From Nitrospirota bacterium (GTDB taxonomy: Bacteria > Nitrospirota > Thermodesulfovibrionia > Thermodesulfovibrionales > Magnetobacteriaceae), in contig JADFXF010000011.1 of the NCBI GenBank assembly GCA_015233685.1, positions 1 to 41,449 of the forward strand: a stretch of 41,449 bases of DNA, in the 5' to 3' direction. Shown here one piece after another: positions 7,838 to 17,041 of the stretch. Under the pieces are notes generated by a model. It was given only the letters and a program-made list of their open reading frames with translations. It was not told the DNA's origin and did no database searches. The position numbers and the translations under genes were made by a program. Every line of letters starts with the position of its first letter. The first letter of the stretch is position 1.

Positions 7838-8075
7838 CCCTCACGCCTTTGAAGACTTACAGTGGTGGGTGGAGAAAGACAGGAAGAAAGCCCTTAGGAT
7901 TATCGGCCTGATCAAGAAAATTCAGCGTGAGCCTTTTCATGGACAAGGAAGGCCAGAAAAGTTGAAGCATGAGCTATCTGGTTGCTGGTCACGGCGTGTA
8001 GACGAGGAGCACAGGGTAGTCTATGAAGTTTCGGAGACTGCCATCAGGATACTGAGTTGCCGTTATCATTATTAG
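7818..8075 (+). CDS. yoeB: YoeB-family mRNA interferase toxin
   Basis: YoeB cuts mRNA in the ribosomal A site when freed from its antitoxin. The 85-residue protein shows the whole family pattern: WWVEKDRKKALRI, IQREPFHGQGRPEKLKHELSG, WSRRVDEEHRVVYEV and the terminal CRYHY containing the catalytic histidine. The start is taken as GTG with GAGGTAG just before it. A TTG three codons later is an alternative. All key residues are present, so it is probably active. Confidence 0.92.
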   Translation: MRSLEFDPHAFEDLQWWVEKDRKKALRIIGLIKKIQREPFHGQGRPEKLKHELSGCWSRRVDEEHRVVYEVSETAIRILSCRYHY

Positions 8076-8104
8076 GGCACTGATTGCGGATTCTACCCTT
8101 GTGA

Positions 8105-8350
8105 CAAACAGACGAGGCCAGACACTTTGGATTTCAGAGTGGCAGGAAAGTGGACAAGTTCAAGGACTACGGCTATTCAAACGCCCCTCAGGGTTCGCCG
8201 GTATTAGATTGCGCGATGGCCTATTGTGAGTGCAAACTAAAGGATGTATTTCCAGCCGGTGACCAAGAGCTTATTGTCGGAGAGGTAGTCAACGCCAAAC
8301 TGATAAATGACATAACCCCATTGACGTTTGTATGGGGCGATTATTTTTAG
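8105..8350 (+). pseudogene. C-terminal stump of a flavin reductase (flavoredoxin-like) gene
   Basis: From the in-frame stop at 8102-8104, the frame reads HFGFQSGRKVDKF, then SPVLDCAMAYCECKL, then LIVGEVVNAKL and FVWGDYF. These are the C-terminal blocks of FMN-binding flavin reductases, which normally have about 190 residues. Only about 80 remain and the FMN-binding N-terminal half is absent. The only start codon, a GTG at 8150, has no normal N-terminal domain behind it. The break lies directly after yoeB, so insertion of the toxin-antitoxin segment may have removed the 5' half. Confidence 0.75.
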
Positions 8351-8360
8351 AGGTTAAATA

Positions 8361-8903
8361 ATGGCTGAAGAGAAAAAAGAACCGTGGCTTAATTATCTGG
8401 CTATGACTACCGTGCTGTTTGCCGTGTTGGCCACCTTGTCCACATTCAAGGGGGGTAACTTCTCCACACGGGCGCTGCTTTCTCAGTCCCAGTCCTCCGA
8501 CCAATGGGCATTTTATCAGGCCAAGAGCATCAAGGGCTATATCAAAGAACTCCAAAAAGATAAATACGAGACAGAATTAAAATATTCCGCACAGAAACTC
8601 TCCGGTGATGGACAAAGGCACTACACTGAACAGCTCGCCTCACTCACAGAGAAAATACAAAAGTACGAAACTGAAAAGGCCGACATCATGGCCGAGGCAA
8701 GGAGGCTTGAACTGCTGCGCGACGACGCCCAAAAACACTCGAAGGCCTTCGGCATGGCGGTCATTTTTCTGCAAATCGCTATCCTGCTCGGCTCTATCTC
8801 CGCCCTTATGAAAAAGAAACCCATCTGGTATCTAAGCATGTCAGTAGGCACGGCCGGGATTGTTTACTTTATAAACGGTTTTCTGCTTGTCCTGCCGGTT
8901 TAA
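8361..8903 (+). CDS. DUF4337-type membrane protein
   Basis: The 180-residue protein has one N-terminal membrane helix (about residues 12-30), a long charged helical periplasmic or cytoplasmic region (about 50-120, rich in Lys/Glu, coiled-coil-like) and two C-terminal helices (about 133-150 and 158-176). The order and the W-x2-YLA start resemble DUF4337 proteins, whose function is unknown. The start is 10 bp after the flavin reductase stump. No partner gene suggests a role. Confidence 0.75.
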   Translation: MAEEKKEPWLNYLAMTTVLFAVLATLSTFKGGNFSTRALLSQSQSSDQWAFYQAKSIKGYIKELQKDKYETELKYSAQKLSGDGQRHYTEQLASLTEKIQKYETEKADIMAEARRLELLRDDAQKHSKAFGMAVIFLQIAILLGSISALMKKKPIWYLSMSVGTAGIVYFINGFLLVLPV

Positions 8904-8975
8904 TTCTATTTATAATTCATTAGCGCATTAGTAATCAGTGATTAGTGATTAGCGTATTTAAGAAATATCTTCGTC

Positions 8976-9051
8976 CGTCATTCCGGCTTGTCCGGAATCT
9001 GTCTCTGCACATCCTCAAGCCGAATAAGATTCCGGACAAGCCGGAATGACG
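8976..9051. repeat. REP-like perfect inverted repeat, 25-bp arms
   Basis: The arms at 8976-9000 and 9027-9051 are exact reverse complements, separated by 26 bases. Each arm begins or ends with the GTCATTCC...GGAATGAC type sequence that is common in intergenic repeats of many bacteria. The region lies between two convergent genes (the DUF4337 gene and a sensor kinase gene) and could also act as a bidirectional transcript end. AT-rich degenerate direct repeats (TGATTAG) sit just before it. Confidence 0.85.
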
Positions 9052-9163
9052 ACAAGACAAGAAAGGTGGTGACAATTTTTTGTCGTAAAGTGAGATAAAA
9101 TATATTATTATACGTATGATCCAGAAATGGAATAACGCGGTTAACTCTCAATGTGCTGCTCGT

Positions 9164-11425
9164 TTAGTTGTGCTGCTCACTTAGTTCTATGACAAACATT
9201 GCGCCGTTTCCGATATTCTCGCAGTAGAGCTTTCCGCCCATATTCGTCTCAATTATAGTCTTTGACATGTAAAGCCCAATCCCTGTGCCCTCAGCTCCTT
9301 TAGTTGTGAAATAGGGTTCAAAGACTTTCCCTATTACATCATCGGGAATTCCACCACCGTTGTCTTTTATCGAAATTATTACCTTATCTCTTTCTTCATT
9401 GTTGCCGATTGTTATTTCTATCAGCCCCCGAATTGTATTGTCCGTTTCTCTTTTTGAAGTAATAGCGTCTCTGGCATTATTCAGGAGGTTGAGCATCACC
9501 TGTTTAAACTCATTGGGGTAACCCTCTGTGGATAGCAGTGTATCTTGCTGGCTTTTTATAGAAATATCCACATCGTTTTTCTTAAATATTTGTCCAAACA
9601 TTGAGAGCAGCTCTTCTATGGCGGTTTTTACATCGAAGCGTATCCTTTCCTTTGACGGTTTGAAAAAGTTTCTGAAATCATCTATTGTTTTTGACATAAA
9701 GTTTAGTTGTTCCATCGTTGTATTGACGGAATTATTTATATACTCCTCGTTAAGCTCCCCGTAGTTATAAGCCTCTTTCATATCCTGTACGGTTAAGGCT
9801 ATGGCATTCAGAGGCTGCCTCCATTGGTGTGCGATTATAGCAATCATTTCGCCCATTGCGGCCATCTTAGATTGTTGGACAAGCAGTTGCTCCTGAGCTC
9901 GTCTTTTTTGCATTTCAGATATTACCATCTCTTCAAGATTTGTATTTAATTGTTCCAACTCATCTTCAAGCTGTTTGCGTTCGGTTATGTCGTGGGCGAT
10001 GCCTACCGTGCCGATGACCACACCATTGTCATTCTTCATCGGCGTCTTGATGGTCTCTACGATATGCGTTCGTCCCTCTGCATCTATGACCGGCTCTTCT
10101 ATACACCTTCTCAGACCGTCCGCCATAATGAATTGGTCGTCAGCGCGATATTTCTCGGCCAACTCCCTGGGCATGATATCGAAATCGGTTCTCCCAATCA
10201 CTTCATTGACAGGTATCTTAAAGGCCAGACTTAATGCCTCATTGGCCATAATAAACCGGCCTTCCTTATCCTTGATCCAGGCGAGATCCGGCACATTGTC
10301 AATAAGTGTGGTTAGCATGGTATGGCTGCGGTACCGCTCCTGTTGCTCTCTAAGCTTGCGCCCGGTAATATCATAGTTTGTTCCAAGCATACGGATAGGG
10401 GCTCCCTCAGAATTGCGAATCACCATGCCATTGGCCTTTATGTGCTTTACTGTCCCGTTGGGCTGCAGCACCCGAAATTCCGTATCCCACTCCTTCTCGC
10501 CTCTTAGAACAGCACCGCACTCTTCAATGACCTTGTCGCGTTCATCAGGGTGCAGGCCATTCTGCCATGCCTCCACACCCCCCGGAAATGTTTCCCATGT
10601 AAGACCATAGAGGTCAAGCATCTGGTCATCCCATGTCATTATGTTATTGGTAACGTCCCAGTCCCATATCCCAAGATTAGCTGACCTGGTCGCTAATTCA
10701 AGGCGCTGCTTAACTAAACGGAGCTCTTGTTCCGCCTGCATGCGTTCGGTGATGTCTATACAAGTCCCGACCCATTCCTGAATACTTCCGTCTTCTCTAA
10801 GCTGAGGGAAACCGCGTGCCATGAAGTCCCTATAAACTCCGTCATGCCTGCGCATGCGGTATTCGGTCTCATAGAAGCTTTTTGAGGCCACAGCCTTATT
10901 CCATGCCTGCGCTGTACGCTCAACGTCATCAGGATGAAGTGCACTTATCCATCCAAACCCTTTGGCCTCTTCATATGTCTGACCGTTAAATCTCCTCAAT
11001 GAAGGTATGTCCTCTTCAACAGATCCTTCGGCATTAGTAATCCAAATCCATCCAATTTGCTCCGTCAAGCCGGTATAAGACCGATAGCGCGCCTCGTTCG
11101 CAAGCAACGCAGTCTCCGCCTGTTTGCGCTTAGCATCATCTGCGTTAATCGCAAGAAAATATTGCTTTATAAAATGAACACCCAGCAGCATAAGGCAGGA
11201 GACAGCAAAGGCAATTAACTCCGAAACATCAAGGCTAATATGTGCGCCAGTGGATAAGACGCAATAAAACAACACTACACGGCGGCCGGCCATCAGAAGC
11301 ATTGCGGCAGAGATTAATATCCACGCCGTCTTTCGGCCTGTCAGGCGAATCAGGGACAGGGCGTAAAGCCCTACCAACACCTGCATCCCGATAGATAATA
11401 TATATATACTATTGGTAATCGTCAC
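9164..11425 (-). CDS. Membrane PAS sensor histidine kinase
   Basis: The product is a hybrid-free sensor kinase of about 753 residues. The N-terminus has three to four membrane helices (first ~95 residues), followed by three PAS/PAC units (about 115-230, 240-360 and 375-490), each ending in a DITER/DITGR-type motif. Next come a coiled coil, the phosphoacceptor in AHQWRQPLN (about residue 533) and the ATPase boxes NLLNNARDA, DNGGGIP and GTGIGLYMSK. The open frame begins at a TTG (11455) without a ribosome-binding site. I chose the GTG at 11425 preceded by AAAGG and GGAGG. Its kinase core is closely related to that of the next gene. No response regulator is adjacent. Confidence 0.9.
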   Translation of the reverse strand: MTITNSIYILSIGMQVLVGLYALSLIRLTGRKTAWILISAAMLLMAGRRVVLFYCVLSTGAHISLDVSELIAFAVSCLMLLGVHFIKQYFLAINADDAKRKQAETALLANEARYRSYTGLTEQIGWIWITNAEGSVEEDIPSLRRFNGQTYEEAKGFGWISALHPDDVERTAQAWNKAVASKSFYETEYRMRRHDGVYRDFMARGFPQLREDGSIQEWVGTCIDITERMQAEQELRLVKQRLELATRSANLGIWDWDVTNNIMTWDDQMLDLYGLTWETFPGGVEAWQNGLHPDERDKVIEECGAVLRGEKEWDTEFRVLQPNGTVKHIKANGMVIRNSEGAPIRMLGTNYDITGRKLREQQERYRSHTMLTTLIDNVPDLAWIKDKEGRFIMANEALSLAFKIPVNEVIGRTDFDIMPRELAEKYRADDQFIMADGLRRCIEEPVIDAEGRTHIVETIKTPMKNDNGVVIGTVGIAHDITERKQLEDELEQLNTNLEEMVISEMQKRRAQEQLLVQQSKMAAMGEMIAIIAHQWRQPLNAIALTVQDMKEAYNYGELNEEYINNSVNTTMEQLNFMSKTIDDFRNFFKPSKERIRFDVKTAIEELLSMFGQIFKKNDVDISIKSQQDTLLSTEGYPNEFKQVMLNLLNNARDAITSKRETDNTIRGLIEITIGNNEERDKVIISIKDNGGGIPDDVIGKVFEPYFTTKGAEGTGIGLYMSKTIIETNMGGKLYCENIGNGAMFVIELSEQHN

Positions 11426-11540
11426 GCCTCCGCCTTTAATGACGCTCCCCGACAAGCATGGGGGACTGATATACTATAACAAATCTAAACTATTAAGTGA
11501 ATAAATAAAACTGCGCCGTTTATGGTTCTCCTTTTGCCGC

Positions 11541-13520
11541 TCACTTAGTCAGTTCTATAACAAACATTGTGCCGTTTTCTATATTTTGGCAGTAGAGCCT
11601 TCCATCCATATTGTGTTCTATTATAATCTTTGACATGTATAGCCCGATTCCCGTTCCTTTTGCGTCTCCTTTTGTCGAAAAATAAGGCTCAAATATCTTC
11701 TCTTTTATCTTAGGGGGGATACCTCCGCCGTTGTCTATTATTTTTATTATTATCACGCTGTCATTCTTAGAGACATCCATTATGATTTCCCCGGCGTCAA
11801 CGGCCAATTCCCCTCTTTCTATACGTTCTAAAATTGCGTCTTTGGCGTTATTTATTATGTTGATAATAACATGTTTAAATTCATTCGGGTAGCCAAGCAC
11901 CGTCATCCCTTCACACGGTACATCACTGCCAGCCTCGTGGCCGCATACTACCTTATAATCTATGAAGTGGTTTTTTAACTGCGCGGAGATTATTGACCAT
12001 ATCTCGTCAAAGGACAGCTTTAGATTAAATGGTAGTTTCTCTTTTGACGGTCTGAAAAACGTCCTGAAGTCATCAATAGTCTTTGACATGAATTGAATCT
12101 GTTCCATCGCCTTTTGAACCGATTCGTCCATGTAGGCCTTGTCAAGTTCCCCAAAGCCCTGGGCGTCCTGCAGGTCCTGGATTAAGACCCCGACCGCGTT
12201 TAACGGCTGCCTCCACTGGTGCGCGATTGCGCCTATCATCTCGCCCATCGCCGCCATTTTTGACTGCTGAATGATTAGCTGTTCCTGTTTTTTGTGTCTT
12301 TTAATACCATCGGCAACCCTTATCTCAAGGTCATGGGCAATGGTCTCAAGCTGTCTCTTCTTATCAATGACATCCGCCTCCAACTTTTTACGATTAGTGA
12401 TGTCTCTTATAATGCCCGTGAAGAATGTCCCATCCTTTGTCGTCCAGTTTGATATCAATACCTCAACAGGAAACTGGGTGGTGTTCTTTCTTAAACCGTG
12501 CAGTTCCAAAAGTTTTCCAATGACACTGGCTTTACCCTCTGCGAGGAATCTGTTTAACCCGCTTGTGTGCCCGGCCCTATAGTGCTCCGGCATCAGGACA
12601 GTGACATTCTTGCCCAGTATTTCATTCTCAGTATAGCCGAATATTGCCTCTGCCGCCTTGTTCCACAGTATAATGTCTCCATTGGCGTTGGTTGATATAA
12701 TCGCCTCGTTTACCGACTGGGTGATGGTGCGCAGTGTAACCTCCGATTCGCGCCGTATCTCATCAATCTTTCTCCGGCGTGACATGGTATAGAGCATCAG
12801 CCCGGCTACAACTATAAACACGGCTATGTGCATGGCGGCAATTACTTTCCACTGCTCGTGAAGTGATTTAGTTACAGGTTCGGCTTTCAGCGTAATGCTG
12901 ATGCCGCCGCATATGTCCCCGGACTTATAACCTTGCATGGCGTGGCATGGCAGGCACGATTCGTTGATTGAAAGCGCGGACATATATCTGAACGCCCCCC
13001 CAGTATTTGTTTCAATCAAATCGAATACTTCCCTGCTTTTTGTCTTTTCAAATTCCTTCAACGCCCTTGTCTCCCACTCATCAGGGGAGTTTTCCGGCCT
13101 GATCAGGTTGAGGCTGGTGATGTGAAGCAACACGCCGTCGTGTTCCTTCGCAATCTCTCCTATCTGACGGGTCATGTAGGCAGGGTTTACAAGCGTGAAT
13201 AGCTTGCCTTCTTTGTTTGTGATTTCTCTGTCGGGCACATCAAGGTATGGATTCGGAGGCGTAGTCTCTGTAACGGGTACATATACGCCGCCATGGCGGG
13301 AATTCCACAAGCGCATCGTCTCTACTAATTCAAACATAACTCGCGCCTGCCCTTCCACTATGGCGAATGTCTGACGTTTTACCAAAGATAAATTCCAGAC
13401 AAGAGAAGCGGCGACAATCAACCCCCATATCAAAATCGGAAGGACACAGCACCTGCTCAGGATGAAACGCTCATCCCAAGGAGGCAGCCTCTTGATAGAA
13501 AACCCCTTCAATCGCTCCAT
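11541..13520 (-). CDS. Sensor histidine kinase with Tll0287-like (DUF3365) heme-type sensor domain
   Basis: Two membrane helices (about 28-50 and 225-245) flank an extracytoplasmic domain of the Tll0287/DUF3365 type, including RLWNSRHGGVYVP and the heme attachment motif CLPCH at about 189-193. A single PAS domain (about 265-385), a coiled coil, the AHQWRQPLN phosphoacceptor site and the ATPase boxes NIINNAKDA, DNGGGIPP and GTGIGLYMSK follow. The heme suggests sensing of redox state, oxygen or NO, which is inference. I took the ATG at 13520 with GGGAG upstream rather than the TTG two codons earlier. It lies 115 bp upstream of the related kinase gene in the same direction. Confidence 0.9.
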   Translation of the reverse strand: MERLKGFSIKRLPPWDERFILSRCCVLPILIWGLIVAASLVWNLSLVKRQTFAIVEGQARVMFELVETMRLWNSRHGGVYVPVTETTPPNPYLDVPDREITNKEGKLFTLVNPAYMTRQIGEIAKEHDGVLLHITSLNLIRPENSPDEWETRALKEFEKTKSREVFDLIETNTGGAFRYMSALSINESCLPCHAMQGYKSGDICGGISITLKAEPVTKSLHEQWKVIAAMHIAVFIVVAGLMLYTMSRRRKIDEIRRESEVTLRTITQSVNEAIISTNANGDIILWNKAAEAIFGYTENEILGKNVTVLMPEHYRAGHTSGLNRFLAEGKASVIGKLLELHGLRKNTTQFPVEVLISNWTTKDGTFFTGIIRDITNRKKLEADVIDKKRQLETIAHDLEIRVADGIKRHKKQEQLIIQQSKMAAMGEMIGAIAHQWRQPLNAVGVLIQDLQDAQGFGELDKAYMDESVQKAMEQIQFMSKTIDDFRTFFRPSKEKLPFNLKLSFDEIWSIISAQLKNHFIDYKVVCGHEAGSDVPCEGMTVLGYPNEFKHVIINIINNAKDAILERIERGELAVDAGEIIMDVSKNDSVIIIKIIDNGGGIPPKIKEKIFEPYFSTKGDAKGTGIGLYMSKIIIEHNMDGRLYCQNIENGTMFVIELTK

Positions 13521-13669
13521 GTCCAACGCGCTCCCACGCTAATTTTTCGCCAATGAGGCGACGCTATCTCATGCTATAACGGCTCAAATGCGAACAGCCC
13601 CGATTATCAATCATAATAATTGGGAAGAATTGCCCGCGTTCTGCTATAATAACATCTTTCAGGAGGTAA

Positions 13670-14854
13670 ATGGTAAAATCGTTTAAGATAGACGCGGCCA
13701 CAGCGAAACTGGTGGAGAAGTCAACCTTGCTTAAGGTCCTAAACTACATAGACACGGTTGAGCTGAAGACGCCTGTTTTGCTCATGGACGGCGACAGAAT
13801 CAGGCGCAGCATTGCCACAGTTGGCAGGGGAATTGCCGGTTGCAAGGTTTTCTATGCCGTTAAGGCAAATCCATCGGTTGAGGTCCTGAGGTTATTAGCG
13901 GGGTTGGATGTGGGTTTTGAGATATCCAACTTTGGGGAACTCAACGTGCTGTCAGCCCTTGGGGTTGACCCTGAGAGGATTATATCAAGCAATCCCGTCA
14001 AGACAGTTGACTTTATTAAGGCTGCGTACGCCTACGGCGTCAGGTATTTTTCCTATGATTCCCTCACGGAGATAGAAAAAATGTCCCAGCACGCCCCCGG
14101 CTCAAATCTCTATGTGCGCCTTGCTATACCCAACGAAGGGAGCGAGTGGCCGTTGAGTAAGAAATTCGGTGTCGAGATAGAAGACGCCCTGACGCTGCTG
14201 ACGAGGGCAAAAGAAAAGGGACTTAACCCACTGGGGATTACCTTTCATGTCGGCTCACAGTGCAACAACATCTACAACTGGAACATCGCCCTTGACAAGG
14301 CGCGGCTGCTTTCTGACATGGCGCGGGACGCTGGCATAATCATCTCCCTCATAAACATTGGCGGTGGCTACCCGATTAAATACACGAAGAGCGTTTTAAG
14401 CATAGAGGCCATTGAAAGGCACATCAACAGGCTCATCAGGGAGCGCTTCTATAATGCCGGGGATCTTGGAGGCGGGGGCATAACCGTCCATTTAGAGCCA
14501 GGGCGTGCCGTCGTAGGCGACGCGGGCATAATGGTATCGCGCGTAACGGGAAAGGCGGAGCGGCTTGATGGGAGATGGCTTTATATTGACGTAGGGGTGT
14601 TTAACGGGCTGATGGAGAGCATAGGCGGGATAAAATACACATATGTAACCGAGACGCGCGGTGCTGGCGGCATGAAGGACAACTGGACACTGGCCGGCCC
14701 AAGCTGCGACAGCTTTGACGTGATAGATAAAAACGTGCAACTGTACGAACCGGAGGTGGGCGATATAGTTCTCATCCTCTCTGGCGGGGCGTATACTATT
14801 TCGTACGCGTCCGAGTTTAACGGCTGTTCAATCCCTGAGACGCTGATAGTTTAA
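13670..14854 (+). CDS. PLP fold-III decarboxylase, probably ornithine/lysine decarboxylase
   Basis: The 394-residue protein belongs to the alanine-racemase-fold decarboxylases (ODC, DAPDC, CANSDC). The PLP lysine lies in FYAVKANP (K65), followed by ITFHVGSQ, the glycine-rich NIGGGYP, the phosphate-binding LEPGR and the catalytic cysteine in GPSCDSFD. The CDSFD form and the length fit ornithine/lysine decarboxylase better than LysA. The adjacent spermidine synthase gene supports putrescine or cadaverine production. CAGGAGG stands just before the ATG. Carboxynorspermidine decarboxylase is a less likely alternative. Confidence 0.85.
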   Translation: MVKSFKIDAATAKLVEKSTLLKVLNYIDTVELKTPVLLMDGDRIRRSIATVGRGIAGCKVFYAVKANPSVEVLRLLAGLDVGFEISNFGELNVLSALGVDPERIISSNPVKTVDFIKAAYAYGVRYFSYDSLTEIEKMSQHAPGSNLYVRLAIPNEGSEWPLSKKFGVEIEDALTLLTRAKEKGLNPLGITFHVGSQCNNIYNWNIALDKARLLSDMARDAGIIISLINIGGGYPIKYTKSVLSIEAIERHINRLIRERFYNAGDLGGGGITVHLEPGRAVVGDAGIMVSRVTGKAERLDGRWLYIDVGVFNGLMESIGGIKYTYVTETRGAGGMKDNWTLAGPSCDSFDVIDKNVQLYEPEVGDIVLILSGGAYTISYASEFNGCSIPETLIV

Positions 14855-14890
14855 AAATATTTTTTTATTACAAATATTAAGGAGGCCGCG

Positions 14891-15724
14891 ATGTTTAAAT
14901 TTCTTGAAGAGGAACCGTTCTCACCGATAAAGCACTCTTATGAAGTGGAGGGCATACTGCATAGAGAGAAGAGCAAATTTCAGGACATAGCGGTAATAGA
15001 GAACCGTTTTTTTGGCAGGATGCTCCTCCTTGACGGCATAGTACAGATTACCGCGCTGGACGAGTTTTTTTACCACGAGATGTTGACCCATGTGGTGATG
15101 CACGCCCACCCGTGTCCTAAGAGGGTTATTGTTATAGGCGGTGGTGATGGCGGCATAGTGAGGGAGGTCTTAAGGCACAAGACGGTGGAGAAGGTCTATT
15201 TTGTGGAGATTGACGAGAGCGTCATAAGGGTATCGAAGCAATTTTTCCCTGACGTAGCGCAGTCTGTTGACGACCCTCGGATTGAGATAAAGGTAATGGA
15301 CGGCGCTGAGTTCGTGAAGAGCGCCACGGGCATAGACATAGTGATAGTGGATTCTACGGACGTGATTGGATTTGCGAGGACGCTGTTTACGAAGGAATTT
15401 TTTGACGCTGTGAGAAACTCAATGACAGAAAACGGGATGTTTGTAACGCATACAGAATCGTTGCACCTGCACAAGGACATAGTGATAGAGATGCAGGAAA
15501 AGCTGAAAAATACATTTCCGGTAGTTGATCTATACACAGCGACCATAGCGACATATCCGGGAAATTGGTGGGCCTTCGCGGTGGGGTCGCTGAAACTGAA
15601 CCCAAGAGAATGCCGACGCCCCTTTGAGATAGAAACAAAATACTACGACGACGAAATCCACGAGCAGTGTTTTCTGACAAGGAAATTCTACGACAAATTA
15701 ATAAAAAGACAGTTAAAGTGGTGA
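14891..15724 (+). CDS. speE: Spermidine synthase (polyamine aminopropyltransferase)
   Basis: SpeE transfers an aminopropyl group from decarboxylated SAM to putrescine. The 277-residue protein shows the family motifs GRMLLLDGIVQ, DEFFYHEMLTH (substrate entry), VIGGGDGGIVREVLRH (dcSAM loop), VDSTD (catalytic Asp region) and TYPGNWWAFAVGS. AAGGAGG lies upstream of the start, 36 bp after the decarboxylase stop, so the two genes form a polyamine operon. A SAM decarboxylase gene (speD) is not in the window. Confidence 0.95.
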   Translation: MFKFLEEEPFSPIKHSYEVEGILHREKSKFQDIAVIENRFFGRMLLLDGIVQITALDEFFYHEMLTHVVMHAHPCPKRVIVIGGGDGGIVREVLRHKTVEKVYFVEIDESVIRVSKQFFPDVAQSVDDPRIEIKVMDGAEFVKSATGIDIVIVDSTDVIGFARTLFTKEFFDAVRNSMTENGMFVTHTESLHLHKDIVIEMQEKLKNTFPVVDLYTATIATYPGNWWAFAVGSLKLNPRECRRPFEIETKYYDDEIHEQCFLTRKFYDKLIKRQLKW

Positions 15725-15775
15725 GCCACTTCATGCTGTAAACCGGCACATATAGGGGCGGCACAGCTGCTGAGA

Positions 15776-17041
15776 TCAATACTTCTTAGTCGGGCCGACG
15801 ATATGTCCCTGTTCTTTTAATATAACTGTATTTTGATCTTTTGTAAATATTGCCACCTTGTCAATTCGCCATTTTTCATTACGATTCCGCGTGTAAACAG
15901 CGTAATCACCTGACTTTATTAAGTTCGCGTCAATTGGATAGCAACTAAATGTGCCGCCATTCTTATCGGGGACTATCACGTAGTTGCCATTTGGATTAGA
16001 TTGTAATAACCATTTTTTATCTTTGAACCCTCCAAGTTGATCTTTAGACATAATGTTGTATCTGTATTTTATATCATAATTATGTATAAGTTTCCCGTTG
16101 TCATCCAAGTCCGGATTTTTTTGAGAACGCGCCGTCTCCTGCCCTGTTGAAACATATTCAGATTTTTGATTAGAGTCCTTATACTCGTCCAGTTGATCTT
16201 TTTCTTTAGAGATTATCTTACGTACATCCTCCCTAAGAGCATTAAGTTCTTCTCTAATTTTAATTTGCTGTTGATTATTTTTATTAAATATATTTATAAT
16301 TTTTTTTTGTTGCATATCAATCGTGGCCATCATATCTTTAATTGGAGTAAATAAAGACTTAATATCATTTTCAAATATATTTTGAGATGGATTTGAATCT
16401 ACAGATAAAGATGGATCGTCGTTTGCTGCTGAGGGCTCTACATGTTCTATTCTTTCATAACTATTTTCACTCTGAGACTTTAACCAAAGTATGAGCTTAT
16501 GTATGAGATAGAATGCCATTACGATGAGTATTATAGCACCAATGATTGATTCTGTCAATATCACCCGCTGATGGTAATGATCATCGCCAGCAGGCAACTT
16601 CGGTTGATTGACGTTATACGGTACTGTTTGGGTATAGATTGTTTTGCGAGACAAATGGAGGGGCAGACTATACAGTGGAGTTTCTTCAACTATGACAGCA
16701 GTAGATAGATTATCAATATTCTTGATGAGAACATCGCATTTATCTATATATTCGGATGTCATTTCATTAAGAAACATAATCTCATGCATATTTGTCTGCT
16801 CATAGTGCAGTGTATTATCACAGCTATTATTTGGCTGTTGATCTTTCTTAATTGCATTAGTTCTAGAACATGGAGTTACTTGGTAACCTCTTCTATAATT
16901 TTGGTAACTTTGTGCATTCGCGGTTTTTGGTACACCATCGTCTTCTTTAGTCCACGCGTAATACTCGGTTATACTCGATAGAATAATGACAATTATTGTA
17001 AGGCTGACAACTGATTTGTTGGTCAAAGTGCAAGCTTCCAT
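15776..17041 (-). CDS. Membrane-anchored coiled-coil protein of the actin/tubulin-like operon (gene 5)
   Basis: I do not recognise this 421-residue protein. It has an N-terminal signal-anchor helix (about residues 9-29) and a region with three or four cysteines and Asn/Gln-rich stretches to about 160. A second clear membrane helix (ESIIGAIILIVMAFYLIHKL, about 165-185) and a long helical segment (about 225-280, TPIKDMMATIDMQQKK onward) that looks like a coiled coil follow. The last ~85 residues form a beta-rich domain (KDKKWLLQSNPNGNYVIVPD, GDYAVYTR, KWRIDKVAIF). The start overlaps the end of the actin-like gene by 19 bp. It could anchor the operon's cytoplasmic NTPases to the membrane, which is inference. 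Confidence 0.8.
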   Translation of the reverse strand: MEACTLTNKSVVSLTIIVIILSSITEYYAWTKEDDGVPKTANAQSYQNYRRGYQVTPCSRTNAIKKDQQPNNSCDNTLHYEQTNMHEIMFLNEMTSEYIDKCDVLIKNIDNLSTAVIVEETPLYSLPLHLSRKTIYTQTVPYNVNQPKLPAGDDHYHQRVILTESIIGAIILIVMAFYLIHKLILWLKSQSENSYERIEHVEPSAANDDPSLSVDSNPSQNIFENDIKSLFTPIKDMMATIDMQQKKIINIFNKNNQQQIKIREELNALREDVRKIISKEKDQLDEYKDSNQKSEYVSTGQETARSQKNPDLDDNGKLIHNYDIKYRYNIMSKDQLGGFKDKKWLLQSNPNGNYVIVPDKNGGTFSCYPIDANLIKSGDYAVYTRNRNEKWRIDKVAIFTKDQNTVILKEQGHIVGPTKKY

